A stretch of DNA of 64,000 bases, from positions 62,001 through 126,000 of the forward strand of contig NZ_LLWK01000037.1 in assembly GCF_001529295.1 (NCBI RefSeq), written 5' to 3'. The translations under genes were made by a program, and so were the position numbers. The DNA comes from Flavobacterium sp. TAB 87. GTDB taxonomy: Bacteria > Bacteroidota > Bacteroidia > Flavobacteriales > Flavobacteriaceae. Below, in pieces: positions 8,744 to 17,311 of this stretch (its first letter is position 1; every line of letters begins with the position of its first letter). The notes below the pieces were generated by a model. The model was not told the DNA's origin and ran no database searches. It saw only the letters and a list, made by a program, of their open reading frames with translations.

Positions 8744-9550
8744 TTAACCTTCTAGTCCCAGTCGCTGATGCATTTGCTTAAAGTATGGAAGTGCTTTTAC
8801 TAAACGACTCCCAAACCAAGAAAACATTTCTCCATCTACAAATATAGTTTTGGCGTGATGCGTAAAGCGTCCAATTTCTATAGCATCTTCTTCCTTAAAT
8901 GGATACGGTTCTGACGAAAGTAAAATAACTGCAGGATCACCTTCTTTCTCCATTTTTTCGAGATCTATTTCAGGATACCTGCCTTTGTTCTCGTAAATAT
9001 TAGTAAAGTGATTTAATTTTAGTAATTCAGTAATGTAATTAGAAGAACCTGCGACCATGTACGGCTGTTTCCAAATAAAATAAGCAGATCTTCGAATTGG
9101 AAAGTCTTCAATGAATTTCTTAAAATCTTCTAATCCGTACGCAATTTTATCATTCCACTTTTGCGCTTCGGTCCTTCTATTAAATATTTGACCAAAATCA
9201 CTGATCATCTGAAAATTATCTTCGATAGTCAAAACATCGGTTACCCAAACGATGCAAATTTCTCTCAGACTTTCAACAATTTCCTTGGTATTTTCTTCTT
9301 TGTTACAAATGATGATGTCAGGCTGTAGCAATCTGATTTTTTCTAAATGTATTTTTTTTGTTCCACCAACGCTTTTCTTGGTCGATTTGAGGTGATAGGG
9401 ATGTACACAGAACTTAGTAATGCCGACAATTTGATCTTCTAAACCTAAATCATACAACAGCTCTGTCTGAGAAGGAACCAATGATATAATTCGTTTTGGC
9501 GTCTTATCGAAAGTATGTAAAGTACCGATTTGATCTGTTAATTCTTTCAA
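8744..9550 (-). CDS. BtuF/FhuD-like helical backbone metal receptor
   Basis: A 268-residue protein of the class III periplasmic-binding-protein fold, in which two lobes are joined by a long helix. Family marks are KRIISLVPSQTELLYDLG at the N-terminus, VGITKFCVHP and RLLQPDIIICNKEEN. Such proteins bind cobalamin, haem or ferric siderophores for ABC importers. This one has no signal peptide or lipobox and no permease or ATPase gene beside it, so export and transport are uncertain; a cytoplasmic role is possible. The start is a TTG at 9550: no ATG lies nearby and an upstream in-frame stop closes the frame. pyrF lies 57 bases upstream on the same strand. Confidence 0.8.
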   Translation of the reverse strand: MKELTDQIGTLHTFDKTPKRIISLVPSQTELLYDLGLEDQIVGITKFCVHPYHLKSTKKSVGGTKKIHLEKIRLLQPDIIICNKEENTKEIVESLREICIVWVTDVLTIEDNFQMISDFGQIFNRRTEAQKWNDKIAYGLEDFKKFIEDFPIRRSAYFIWKQPYMVAGSSNYITELLKLNHFTNIYENKGRYPEIDLEKMEKEGDPAVILLSSEPYPFKEEDAIEIGRFTHHAKTIFVDGEMFSWFGSRLVKALPYFKQMHQRLGLEG

Positions 9551-9607
9551 GAGTATTTTTTAATTTTATCTGTAATTTAAATTTTGATTTTAAAACCAAT
9601 ATTTAAT

Positions 9608-10426
9608 CTATCTATAATTCATGATCATTTCCATTTCCTGCTGCACTTTCAATGCCTCTTCTCTTGCTTTTTGTGCAAAATCAGTTCCATTTGAAGCATA
9701 TATAATCGCTCGCGCTGAATTAACTAATAAGCCAATTTTATCAGTCATTCCGTATTTACACACTTCAGCCAAGCTTCCGCCTTGAGCGCCAATTCCTGGA
9801 ACTAATAAAAAACTATCGGGAACAATTTTTCTAATTTCTGCAAAATATTCTGCTTTGGTTGCACCAACGACATACATTAAATTTTGACTGTTATTCCATG
9901 TTTTAGAGGTTTCCAACACATGTTTATACAGTTCTTTTCCGTCAATAAGTTTCGTCTGAAAATCAAATGCTCCTTCGTTTGAAGTCAATGCCAACATAAT
10001 TGTATGTTTATCTTGAAATGCCAAGAAAGGTTCTACAGAATCTTTACCCATATAAGGTGCGACCGTAACGCTATCAAAACTTAGATCTTCAAAAAATGCT
10101 TTGGCATACATACTTGATGTATTGCCAATATCACCACGTTTGGCGTCGGCAATGGTAAAAATAGTAGGATAATTTTCGTTGATATAGGTAATCGTCTTTT
10201 GCAAAGACATCCAACCTTTTAACCCATACGCTTCAAAAAACGCAGTGTTGGGTTTGTAGGCTACTGCTAGATCATGCGTCGCATCGATTATCGCTTTGTT
10301 GAAGTCGAAAATAGGATCTTCTGTACGTAATAAATGAGTTGGAAGCTTAGTTAAATCAGGATCTAATCCAACGCATAAAAATGATTTTTTTTGAAGTATT
10401 TGTTCGTGAAGTTGTTGTGTAGTCAT
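9608..10426 (-). CDS. pyrF: Orotidine 5'-phosphate decarboxylase
   Basis: A 272-residue OMP decarboxylase catalysing the last step of UMP synthesis. The core motif is [13 protein letters not shown], with the catalytic Lys and Asp pair; [11 protein letters not shown] at the N-terminus and [11 protein letters not shown] near the C-terminus form the phosphate site. Its length puts it in the longer PyrF subgroup (about 270 residues) seen in Bacteroidota, Actinobacteria and Myxococcus rather than the 235-residue E. coli type. No other pyrimidine gene is nearby. The BtuF-like gene follows after 57 bases and may be cotranscribed. Confidence 0.95.
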   Translation of the reverse strand: MTTQQLHEQILQKKSFLCVGLDPDLTKLPTHLLRTEDPIFDFNKAIIDATHDLAVAYKPNTAFFEAYGLKGWMSLQKTITYINENYPTIFTIADAKRGDIGNTSSMYAKAFFEDLSFDSVTVAPYMGKDSVEPFLAFQDKHTIMLALTSNEGAFDFQTKLIDGKELYKHVLETSKTWNNSQNLMYVVGATKAEYFAEIRKIVPDSFLLVPGIGAQGGSLAEVCKYGMTDKIGLLVNSARAIIYASNGTDFAQKAREEALKVQQEMEMIMNYR

Positions 10427-10546
10427 GTTTTACTATAAAAAATTGTTTAGCAAAATTACAAAAATATAAGTAATGAAAAAGGATCAATATTGAATTCCTA
10501 TAACATCTAGATTAAATTGTGTAAAGCATTAAGTGTTATGTATTTC

Positions 10547-10554
10547 TACCTTTG
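10547..10554 (+). promoter_or_regulatory. Promoter -7 element of the second dps
   Basis: TACCTTTG matches TAnnTTTG exactly. It decides the downstream start: an in-frame TTG lies inside this element (10552-10554) and would be at or before the transcription start, so the ATG at 10582 is the true start codon. Confidence 0.65.
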
Positions 10555-10581
10555 AAAAACAACATTCAAACAATAAATATT

Positions 10582-11055
10582 ATGAAGCCAAATATTGGAA
10601 TAGCACCGAAAGATCTTAAAAAAAGTGCATCACATTTAACTGTATTATTATCAAACGAAATGACATTATATGTAAAAACAAGAAAATTTCACTGGAACAT
10701 TTCAGGAAATAGTTTTATGGAAATACATAAATTGTTTGAAGGACAATACGGCCAATTAGAAAAGGTGATTGATGAAGTTGCAGAACGAATTAATCAATTA
10801 GGTGAAAAAACAATTGGTACAATGAAAGAGTTTGCGGATAATGCAACTTTAAAAGAATCACCAAACGTTTATCCTTCGCAAAAAGAAATGCTTGCTGAAT
10901 TGCTAGACAACCACGAACATATAATTACTGAAATCAGAGAATCTCTTCCTGTTTATGAAGATGAAGCGAATGATGCAGGTACAACAGATTTCGTTACTGG
11001 AATCATGCAGCAGCACGAAATGATGGCTTGGATTATTAGACGTTATTTAAGCTAA
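10582..11055 (+). CDS. Dps family ferritin-like protein (second copy)
   Basis: A 157-residue Dps/ferritin-like protein, probably an iron-oxidising dodecamer that protects against oxidative or stationary-phase stress. The ferroxidase region reads KFHWNISGNSFMEIHKLFEG followed by VIDEVAERI. I start it at the ATG at 10582 because the upstream TTG is part of the promoter. It differs clearly from the OxyR-linked Dps at 5297-5776, including a longer N-terminus (GIAPKDLKKSASHL). It opens a run of stress genes (CsbD, AraC regulator, two-component system), so its regulation is likely to be general-stress rather than peroxide-specific. Confidence 0.92.
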   Translation: MKPNIGIAPKDLKKSASHLTVLLSNEMTLYVKTRKFHWNISGNSFMEIHKLFEGQYGQLEKVIDEVAERINQLGEKTIGTMKEFADNATLKESPNVYPSQKEMLAELLDNHEHIITEIRESLPVYEDEANDAGTTDFVTGIMQQHEMMAWIIRRYLS

Positions 11056-11152
11056 ATGCAAATCTTACAATCTATTATTAAAATAATGTAACGCTCTTCA
11101 ACTTCTCAATGAGTAGCTTTACTATATCAATTAACACTAAATATATATTATC

Positions 11153-11338
11153 ATGAATACTACAGGAATCAAAGGAAACTGGAATGAATTGAAAGGAAAA
11201 TTAAAACAACAATATGCAGATCTTACAGATGATGATTTATTGTACGCTGAAGGAAAAGAAGATGAATTATACGGAAGACTTCAGCAAAAATTAGGAAAAT
11301 CTAAAGACGAAGTACAAAAGCTGATTTCAGATTTGTAG
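11153..11338 (+). CDS. CsbD family general-stress protein
   Basis: A 61-residue CsbD-like protein. The family pattern is complete: [20 protein letters not shown], then [20 protein letters not shown] and LGKSKDEV. CsbD proteins are small, highly charged and strongly induced by general stress in many bacteria (controlled by SigB in Bacillus); their biochemical role is unknown. It lies between the second Dps and an AraC-type regulator and is followed by its own terminator. Confidence 0.9.
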   Translation: MNTTGIKGNWNELKGKLKQQYADLTDDDLLYAEGKEDELYGRLQQKLGKSKDEVQKLISDL

Positions 11339-11357
11339 GCCTTTTTTGTTCCAATAA

Positions 11358-11399
11358 AATACCGTCTGGTTTAAATATCCCAGGCGGTATTTTTTTGTT
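11358..11399 (+). terminator. Terminator after csbD
   Basis: A 12-bp stem (11358-11369 with 11380-11391, one G-T wobble) and a 10-base loop, followed by a T-run. Confidence 0.88.
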
Positions 11400-11512
11400 T
11401 TTTTTTTAAAATACCTGAAAATTAATCCCTTTGAGAAGTATAATACTTCTTATAAATTCATTAACACTATTCTAAAAAATATTTTAATTATCTTTATCCA
11501 TATTTGTACACT

Positions 11513-12067
11513 ATGAAGCTATTTATAAAGTTTGATATTAACACGATTTGCTCACTTTTCTTAAAGGAAAAGTTAGAACAAATTAACGTGGATTTTTCTA
11601 CAATTGGTTTTGGCGAGATTGAACTTAATCAATCTGTCTCAACTGAACAACTTGATACTATTAAAAAACAATTGGAGCCTTTTGGTTTTGAAGTAGTAGA
11701 GAATCAAAAAAGTGTTTTGGTTCAAAAAATAAAAGATGCCATTATAGAGATGGTGTTTATGGATGAAAATGAGAACAACTTAAAAAGTTCCGTATATTTG
11801 TCTGAAAAATTAAACCACAGTTATGGGTATTTGTCTAATGTGTTTTCCGAAGTAACCTATTCTTCGATAGAAAATTTTATTATTATTCAAAAAATTGAGC
11901 GTTCCAAACATCTTATTTTAATTGGCGAAATGAGTTTAACAGAAATAGCGTTTTTACTAAACTATTCGAGCGTTGCTCATTTAAGTACTCAATTTAAAAA
12001 TACCACTGGAATAACACCATCGGCTTTTCAACGAATTATCAAGAAACGTCGCGAAAATTTAAACTAA
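11513..12067 (+). CDS. AraC-type helix-turn-helix regulator
   Basis: A protein of 184 residues with a C-terminal AraC double helix-turn-helix (residues about 85-175), including MSLTEIAFLLNYSSVAHLSTQFKNTTG and the closing TPSAFQRI. The N-terminal 75 residues form a small alpha/beta domain without a known ligand; a conserved pattern of beta strands (IGFGEIELNQSV) suggests a ferredoxin-like fold. I chose the ATG at 11513 because the upstream TTG lies in a CATATTTG sequence that resembles a -7 element. Such short AraC proteins often sit beside response-regulator and histidine-kinase genes in Flavobacterium, as here. Target genes are probably the stress cassette around it. Confidence 0.85.
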   Translation: MKLFIKFDINTICSLFLKEKLEQINVDFSTIGFGEIELNQSVSTEQLDTIKKQLEPFGFEVVENQKSVLVQKIKDAIIEMVFMDENENNLKSSVYLSEKLNHSYGYLSNVFSEVTYSSIENFIIIQKIERSKHLILIGEMSLTEIAFLLNYSSVAHLSTQFKNTTGITPSAFQRIIKKRRENLN

Positions 12068-12083
12068 CTTAATTTTATATTAG

Positions 12084-12533
12084 ATGCAAAAGGACGCATT
12101 ACACATTTTACTTGCTGATGATGACGAAGACGATCGTTTGTTTTTCAAGGACGCTTTTGAGGATATAAAAGTGCAAACAAAAGTAAATTTTGTTCACGAC
12201 GGTTTACAATTAATGGAGCATTTACTACAGCCAGATGTGGTCTTGCCCGACGTATTATTTCTGGATTTGAACATGCCTAAAAAAACAGGAAAAGAATGTT
12301 TAATCGAGATCAAGAAAACACCTCATTTAAAGCATCTGATTATTGCCATCTACTCTACTTCGTCTTCTGAAGAAGATATTGAAGACACATTTGTACAAGG
12401 CGCCAACATTTACATTAAAAAACCAAGTGATTTTAATACACTAAAAAAATTGATCAACGAGGTAATTACTCTAAACTGGCATTATCACACGTCGGGATTG
12501 AACCGTGATAATTTTTTGTTACGTTTAAAATAA
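12084..12533 (+). CDS. Single-domain response regulator (CheY/Rcp1-like)
   Basis: A 149-residue receiver domain with no output domain. The acidic pocket is LADDDEDD near the N-terminus, the phosphoacceptor is Asp61 in LFLDLNMP, the conserved Ser/Thr is in IAIYSTSS and the Lys in YIKKPSD. This type of receiver is the usual partner of phytochrome-like kinases and passes phosphate to or from another protein. It starts 16 bases after the AraC gene and 27 bases before the histidine kinase, so the three probably form one signalling operon. Confidence 0.93.
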   Translation: MQKDALHILLADDDEDDRLFFKDAFEDIKVQTKVNFVHDGLQLMEHLLQPDVVLPDVLFLDLNMPKKTGKECLIEIKKTPHLKHLIIAIYSTSSSEEDIEDTFVQGANIYIKKPSDFNTLKKLINEVITLNWHYHTSGLNRDNFLLRLK

Positions 12534-12560
12534 TTTAGCTTATTAAAATCTGACTTACCA

Positions 12561-14345
12561 ATGAGACGCATACTCAATTTTAATTCCTTCAATTTGCTGC
12601 GAGTTATTTTTGTAATAGCCGTTTTCATTTTGTTATTCATCTCTTCAATTTCGTACAAACACAATCGCGATACGCATGAGTCAAGTAAATTGCTCATGCA
12701 CGCGTACGAAGTAAACATTCAGTTAGAGCGTTTAATTTCTAATGTTAAAGATGCCGAAACTGGACAAAGAGGTTTTATTATTACCAAAAATGAGCGTTAT
12801 CTTGCTCCGTACAACTTCTCCAGAGATAAAGTCAATAGAACCTTTATCGAATTGCAAAAGCTAAATACCGACAATGCCACGCAAGAACGAAATCTAAAAA
12901 ACCTTTTTGTGCTGATCAATAAGCGTTACGATTGTTTTGAAGAAACACTAAAATATAACAGCGCCGAAAACTTTGATAAACGACGACTTGAAAATTCTCT
13001 TTTTAAAGGACGAATTTTAATGGAAAATATTCGTTTTCAAGTAGATTCCATGAAGGACATCGAAAAGAAATTTTTAGAGCAGAGCCAAAAGAATTACGAT
13101 AACGAAATTTCACTCACACCTCTCTTTTCTATTTCTGTATTTCTGGTAGCACTTGTTTTAATAATACTTTCGTACCGACAAATTAATCGCGACATCGAAC
13201 GCTTGAAAGTGTCGAACAAGAAATTGCTAATTTCTACTCGATTAATGGACGATGCCGAGAAAATTGGTAATTTTGGCACATGGCAGTGGGACCTTAAGAG
13301 TGATCGAGTTCACTATTCTGACAATCAGTTTAGATTATTGGGGTTTAAACCGTGCGCTTTTGTGCCCGAAAAAACAACCTTTATTCAATTTGTGCACCAA
13401 GACGACAAGCAAGCGGTGCAAGCATCGATGATTGAAATTGTTAAAAAGAAAAAATTACCCTTACTATATTATAAGGTTATACGTCAAGACGGAGCCATAA
13501 GACATTTTAAATCTATTGGTAGACTTTTGGTAGAAAATGAAGAAGGTCAAATACTTCTTGGAATCTCGTTTGATATAACTGATGAACATGATCAGAATAT
13601 TGAATTATACCAACGCAATAAAGAATTAGAAGCTAGTAATCAAGAATTAGCCTCCTTTAACCATGTTGCCAGCCACGATTTGCAAGAACCTCTGCGTAAA
13701 ATTCAAACTTTTATATCCCGCTTTTCCGAAGAAGACAAGGCTGCTTTATCAGCTAGAGCAAATGAATATCTCAGCAAAATTGATTCTTCTTCTAAAAGAA
13801 TGCGTGTACTTATAGATGATTTACTTTTATTCTCAAGAACCAACACTACCAAGAAAGAATTTATAAAAACCAATTTGAATCTAGTACTAAAAAATGCAAA
13901 GGCAGAACTTGCAGAAGTAATTGACGAAAAGAAGGCAACTATATCTTCAGAAAAATTGCCGAAGTTAAAAGTCATACCTTATCAAATAGAACAATTGTTT
14001 ATTAATATGATTGGAAACTCGTTAAAGTATAATAAAGCTGAAATAGATCCTGTTATTTCAATTTCATATACAAAAACAAACTCCAGTGATTATCCCAATT
14101 TCCTAAATCATAGTATCAAGAAGTATCATAAAATTACTTTTACCGATAACGGAATGGGATTTGACCCACAATTTAAACACAGCATCTTTGTTTTATTTAA
14201 ACGACTACATACTAAAAACGATTATCCTGGAACTGGAATTGGTTTAGCAATTTGTAAAAAAATAGTTGACAACCACAACGGTCACATTACGGCCGATAGT
14301 AAACTAGGCGAAGGCGCGTCTTTTACGGTATTTCTCCCCGAATAA
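12561..14345 (+). CDS. CHASE3-PAS sensor histidine kinase
   Basis: A 594-residue membrane kinase. Order of parts: TM1 at about 10-31; an extracytoplasmic CHASE3 domain whose signature DAETGQRGFIITKNERYLAPY follows the first helix; TM2 at about 187-207; a PAS domain (about 230-345, starting IGNFGTWQWDLKSDRVHYSD); a dimerisation domain with phosphorylated His372 in SHDLQEPLRKIQTF; and a HATPase domain with FTDNGMGFD and PGTGIGLAICKKIVDNHNG. The H-box is of the phytochrome-associated type. The preceding single-domain response regulator is the likely partner. CHASE3 ligands are generally unknown. Its catalytic half closely resembles the repeat-containing kinase at 20265-22115. Confidence 0.93.
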   Translation: MRRILNFNSFNLLRVIFVIAVFILLFISSISYKHNRDTHESSKLLMHAYEVNIQLERLISNVKDAETGQRGFIITKNERYLAPYNFSRDKVNRTFIELQKLNTDNATQERNLKNLFVLINKRYDCFEETLKYNSAENFDKRRLENSLFKGRILMENIRFQVDSMKDIEKKFLEQSQKNYDNEISLTPLFSISVFLVALVLIILSYRQINRDIERLKVSNKKLLISTRLMDDAEKIGNFGTWQWDLKSDRVHYSDNQFRLLGFKPCAFVPEKTTFIQFVHQDDKQAVQASMIEIVKKKKLPLLYYKVIRQDGAIRHFKSIGRLLVENEEGQILLGISFDITDEHDQNIELYQRNKELEASNQELASFNHVASHDLQEPLRKIQTFISRFSEEDKAALSARANEYLSKIDSSSKRMRVLIDDLLLFSRTNTTKKEFIKTNLNLVLKNAKAELAEVIDEKKATISSEKLPKLKVIPYQIEQLFINMIGNSLKYNKAEIDPVISISYTKTNSSDYPNFLNHSIKKYHKITFTDNGMGFDPQFKHSIFVLFKRLHTKNDYPGTGIGLAICKKIVDNHNGHITADSKLGEGASFTVFLPE

Positions 14346-14378
14346 AGGCTCATTTTAAGGTCTTTCAAAATCTTCTCA

Positions 14379-14426
14379 AAACGTTATATAAAACCCACAA
14401 TGGAAATTATATAACGTTTCTTTTTT
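14379..14426 (+). terminator. Terminator after the histidine kinase
   Basis: A perfect 13-bp inverted repeat (14379-14391 with 14407-14419) with a 15-base loop, followed by a T-rich tail, 33 bases after the kinase stop. Confidence 0.8.
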
Positions 14427-14494
14427 ATGCTGTAAAGGAATTCTTCCCTTCTCTTCGCATCTTTGTAATGTAATAATCAACAAAGCAAAAGAGA

Positions 14495-15067
14495 ATGTCA
14501 TTAGCTAATAAACAATCTCAAAAATTATTGATTTCGCAGTTTGTGTTTACAGTTCTTATTTGTTTAAGTTCTTATAAAAAGGAAGAAACTAAAACCGCTG
14601 ACATAAAAAGGCACGTTCAAAATTTTAGAAATTCAAAATCAGCTGATGCAGGTAATTTGGTAGAATTGGCGCGAATAAGTAAACAAACACTCGAGACAAA
14701 TAAAGAGTTAGGTTTAGAGAGTTCAAATAATAGAGTAATTAATTTTAGTACGGTGATTATAAAAAACCAAACTGAATTTTTAGAAGAGATTACAAAAACA
14801 GCCAGTTCAAAATTAATTATTATAAACGGCATTTTTAAGAACGAAAAAAGTACAGATACATTAAATAAAGATGCTTTGTATTTCGATTTGATCGAAAGAA
14901 ATATAGAAAAGGAAATTTCGCTTTTACAAACGATAAAACGAGAAACGACAGACAAGGAAATCAGTTTATTTGCTTTTACGAGTTTACAAAAACAGAATAG
15001 AATTTTAGAAATTATAAGACGATTTAAATTAATAATATTAAACAACGAGAATACCCAAATTAAATAA
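14495..15067 (+). CDS. Hypothetical helical envelope protein (DUF4142-like)
   Basis: A 190-residue protein I cannot name firmly. A hydrophobic N-terminal segment (LISQFVFTVLICLSS, residues 12-26) could be a signal peptide or membrane anchor. The rest is predicted to be helical and charged, with segments such as LVELARISKQTLETNKELGL and NQTEFLEEI that recall the DUF4142 ferritin-like helical bundle, but the similarity is weak and judged by eye. It sits between the histidine kinase and an outer-membrane barrel at the head of the small-membrane-protein run, suggesting an envelope stress role. Confidence 0.6.
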   Translation: MSLANKQSQKLLISQFVFTVLICLSSYKKEETKTADIKRHVQNFRNSKSADAGNLVELARISKQTLETNKELGLESSNNRVINFSTVIIKNQTEFLEEITKTASSKLIIINGIFKNEKSTDTLNKDALYFDLIERNIEKEISLLQTIKRETTDKEISLFAFTSLQKQNRILEIIRRFKLIILNNENTQIK

Positions 15068-15089
15068 ATACTATAAAATAATTATCATT

Positions 15090-15722
15090 ATGAAAAACAG
15101 AAACATTAAATATGCGTTAGCAGCTCTATTATCTTTGAATTTAGGAGTAGTTATGGCTCAAAGTTATGATAGCGGAAATCCAGAATTTGGTATCAAAGGG
15201 GGAATCAATGCTTCAAATCTATATTCTACAGACGCTGACGATGAAAACATGTTAGTCGGTTTTAATGCTGGTTTATATGCAAGATTGCCTATTACAGATA
15301 ATATCGCTTTTCAACCAGAATTGCTTTATACAACTAAAGGATCAAAAGTTGAATACAACAATGCTTTTGCTAGTGGAGATGTAAAATTAAAATTAGATTA
15401 CATTGAATTACCATTGCTTTTTAAATTCAATTTAACTGAAAACTTTAATATTCAAGCAGGTGGATATGCTTCATACCTGGTAAACTCGAAAGTTAAAGGT
15501 GAAGGAGCAGTTAACTTTGAAAGAGATGTAACTGATAATTTACAAAAATTTGATGCAGGTTTAGCTGCAGGAGTTGGAGTTGACTTTAATCCAGTAAGTG
15601 TAGGATTACGTTATAACTACGGATTAACAGCTATTGGTAAAGAAAGCAACACTGCAATACCAAATGCATTTCAAGACGCAAAAAATAGTAGTTTTAGCTT
15701 ATATGTAGCATATAAACTATAA
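15090..15722 (+). CDS. Outer-membrane beta-barrel protein (PorT/OMP_b-brl_2-like)
   Basis: A 210-residue outer-membrane protein with a signal peptide ending VMAQ and a sequence of alternating amphipathic strands that opens with the usual FGIKGGINASNL and ends in SFSLYVAYKL. These are hallmarks of the eight-stranded barrel family common in Bacteroidota. No catalytic motif is seen and ligand or pore function is unknown. It starts 22 bases after the preceding helical protein and precedes a series of small stress-type membrane genes, so it is likely part of the same transcription unit. Confidence 0.85.
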   Translation: MKNRNIKYALAALLSLNLGVVMAQSYDSGNPEFGIKGGINASNLYSTDADDENMLVGFNAGLYARLPITDNIAFQPELLYTTKGSKVEYNNAFASGDVKLKLDYIELPLLFKFNLTENFNIQAGGYASYLVNSKVKGEGAVNFERDVTDNLQKFDAGLAAGVGVDFNPVSVGLRYNYGLTAIGKESNTAIPNAFQDAKNSSFSLYVAYKL

Positions 15723-15760
15723 TTAACAATTCAATAAATATTAATTAAAAACATAACATC

Positions 15761-15913
15761 ATGTCAAACTTATTATACACAGTAGCAGTAATCCTAATTA
15801 TTCTATGGGCTCTTGGGTTCTTTGTTTATAGCTTAGGAAGTATTATTCATATCTTATTAGTTATTGCAATTATTGCAATCCTATTCAGATTGATTAAAGG
15901 ACGCGAAATCTAA
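15761..15913 (+). CDS. lmo0937 family small membrane protein
   Basis: A 50-residue protein beginning MSNLLYTVAVILIILWALG and ending FRLIKGREI. It consists of two transmembrane helices around a YSLGSIIH turn, the exact plan of the lmo0937 family found in many bacteria beside CsbD, YtxH and other stress genes. Function is unknown. It has an ATG start, reads through to a TAA at 15911-15913, and is spaced regularly between the barrel protein (38 bases before) and the YtxH gene (54 bases after). Confidence 0.88.
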   Translation: MSNLLYTVAVILIILWALGFFVYSLGSIIHILLVIAIIAILFRLIKGREI

Positions 15914-15967
15914 AAAATAGAAAAAACAATAATAAAAATTTAATAACAATCACTAAATAAATACATT

Positions 15968-16258
15968 ATGAAAACAAGTAACACATTATTAGGAATATTA
16001 GGAGCAGCAGCAGTTGGAGCAGTAGTAGGAGTTTTGTTTGCACCTGAAAAAGGATCAAAAACAAGAAAAAAAATCGCTGATAAAAGTAAAGATTGCTCAG
16101 AAGATTTGAAAGAAAAATTGAACGAATTTGTAGGTTCACTTTCAGAAAATGGAAAAGAAATGCTAGCTAGCGGAAAAGCAAAATATAATGAATTAAAAAG
16201 TGACGTTCGTCAAGACATCAGCGATGCAAGATCTGATATCAAAAACGCAACGAACTAA
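15968..16258 (+). CDS. YtxH domain-containing protein
   Basis: A 96-residue protein of the YtxH/gas-vesicle-like stress family. The N-terminus is a glycine- and alanine-rich membrane helix followed by the family marker VGVLFAPEKGSKTRKKI. The remainder is a charged amphipathic helix with heptad-like spacing that could form a coiled coil. YtxH proteins are general-stress proteins of unknown biochemistry. It lies in the middle of the small-membrane-protein run. Confidence 0.9.
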   Translation: MKTSNTLLGILGAAAVGAVVGVLFAPEKGSKTRKKIADKSKDCSEDLKEKLNEFVGSLSENGKEMLASGKAKYNELKSDVRQDISDARSDIKNATN

Positions 16259-16297
16259 TTGATTACAAAATAAGAACTATCATTAAAATGCACAAAA

Positions 16298-16657
16298 ATG
16301 GAAACTAACACTTCAAGAACCGAATTGCTTTTTGACAAGGCAGAAACATATGCCAAAACAAGTTTAGAATTAATTAAACTTAAATTGGTGTCTAAATCTG
16401 CTGATGCACTGTCATCATTGACTTCTCATATTGCCATTGGCGTTCTTGCAGTGTTTTTTAGTTTCTTTTTGAGCATTGGTTTAAGTTTATGGATAGGAAA
16501 AGAATTGGGAGAACCCTTTTTAGGATTCCTAGTTGTAGGAGGTTTTTATTTTTTAATTACTGTTTTGCTTTTTCTAAATAGAAGAGCTTGGTTGCGAGTT
16601 CCAATCGGACAGCTAATCTTATCTATTTTATTGAAAGAAGATCAAGAGGAAAAGTAA
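16298..16657 (+). CDS. Holin-X-like (phage holin family) membrane protein
   Basis: A 119-residue protein with an amphipathic N-terminal helix (FDKAETYAKTSLELIKLKLV) and two transmembrane helices at about residues 45-67 and 74-95. This matches the putative Holin-X / DUF1469 family, which is named for holin-like topology but is widespread in chromosomes and is not evidence of a prophage. It is probably a membrane-remodelling or stress protein. It follows the YtxH gene by 39 bases and precedes a short companion gene by about 30 bases. Confidence 0.82.
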   Translation: METNTSRTELLFDKAETYAKTSLELIKLKLVSKSADALSSLTSHIAIGVLAVFFSFFLSIGLSLWIGKELGEPFLGFLVVGGFYFLITVLLFLNRRAWLRVPIGQLILSILLKEDQEEK

Positions 16658-16687
16658 TATTTTTTTTAAAACTAAAAAGTGAAAACT

Positions 16688-17023
16688 ATGAGACCAAATT
16701 ATTCAATAGACGATTTAAATATTGATATTAAACTTTTAGAATTGCGCCAAGGACAAGAATGGGACGAACTAAAAGATCAAATTCAACTGACCAAAGAAAG
16801 CCTTAAACCAATGCGTTTAATTAAAAAAGGTCTAGGTGAATTTAATATTAAAAGTAGTGGAAGCAAAGATATTTTAAGCACAGTGCTAAGTATCGGAGCG
16901 GGATATTTGAGCAGCAAACTTGTTGTTGGCAAAACCCAAAGTACTTTTAAACGCTTTTTAGGAAGCATGGTTCAATTAGCCGTTGCTAATTTTGTTACCA
17001 AAAAGACAGCTGTAGACCACTAA
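16688..17023 (+). CDS. Hypothetical protein linked to the holin-like gene
   Basis: A protein of 111 residues that I do not recognise as a named family. The N-terminal half is charged and helical (IDIKLLELRQGQEWDELKDQ); the C-terminal half contains a weakly hydrophobic glycine- and serine-rich segment (ILSTVLSIGAGYLSSKLVVG) that could associate with membranes. I use the ATG at 16688; a GTG three codons upstream is the alternative. It is the last gene of the stress run, so it may work with the holin-like and YtxH proteins. Confidence 0.65.
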   Translation: MRPNYSIDDLNIDIKLLELRQGQEWDELKDQIQLTKESLKPMRLIKKGLGEFNIKSSGSKDILSTVLSIGAGYLSSKLVVGKTQSTFKRFLGSMVQLAVANFVTKKTAVDH

Positions 17024-17066
17024 AAGGAGCTCTGTTAGCTAGTTATCAACCAATAAAACAACAGTC

Positions 17067-17165
17067 ATGAAATCTATTAATGAAATAGTAATCAAAAGTG
17101 GCGTCGCTATATATTCAAATTATTTTAACTTTTTTGAATTCACACGAGTATTTTTAGGTATCTAA
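17067..17165 (+). CDS. Possible 32-residue small protein
   Basis: An ATG-started frame of 32 codons opening MKSINEIVIKSGVAIYSN lies 43 bases after the stress operon. It resembles no family I know. Length alone gives little support and it could be chance. Confidence 0.2.
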   Translation: MKSINEIVIKSGVAIYSNYFNFFEFTRVFLGI

Positions 17166-17260
17166 TGCCATCATACGTTCTTTTTAAAACGGTTGGTGCG
17201 TTAATAACCTTCACTATATAATTTTTAATACTTATAAAGTAGTATTAAAATCAATCACAA

Positions 17261-17298
17261 AAAAAGGGGCAATTTTTAAATGAAAATTGCCCCTTTTT
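17261..17298. terminator. Bidirectional terminator
   Basis: A perfect 16-bp stem (17261-17276 with 17283-17298) with a GGGGC core and a 6-base loop, located between the stress operon and the convergent DUF5723 gene. Confidence 0.92.
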
Positions 17299-17311
17299 AT
17301 AGTAGGCAAAA

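Noticed and set aside
10552..10581. TTG start giving a 10-residue longer second Dps
   Set aside because: The TTG is part of an exact -7 promoter element, so it would not be inside the transcript as a start codon; the ATG at 10582 gives a normal Dps N-terminus.
12485..12520. tRNA-like TPsiC-arm sequence (reverse GGTTCAATCCC)
   Set aside because: It lies within the 3' end of the response-regulator gene and no acceptor or anticodon arms can be formed around it.
16298..16657. Holin-like gene as a sign of a prophage
   Set aside because: The Holin-X/DUF1469 type is common in chromosomal stress clusters and no other phage gene is nearby.
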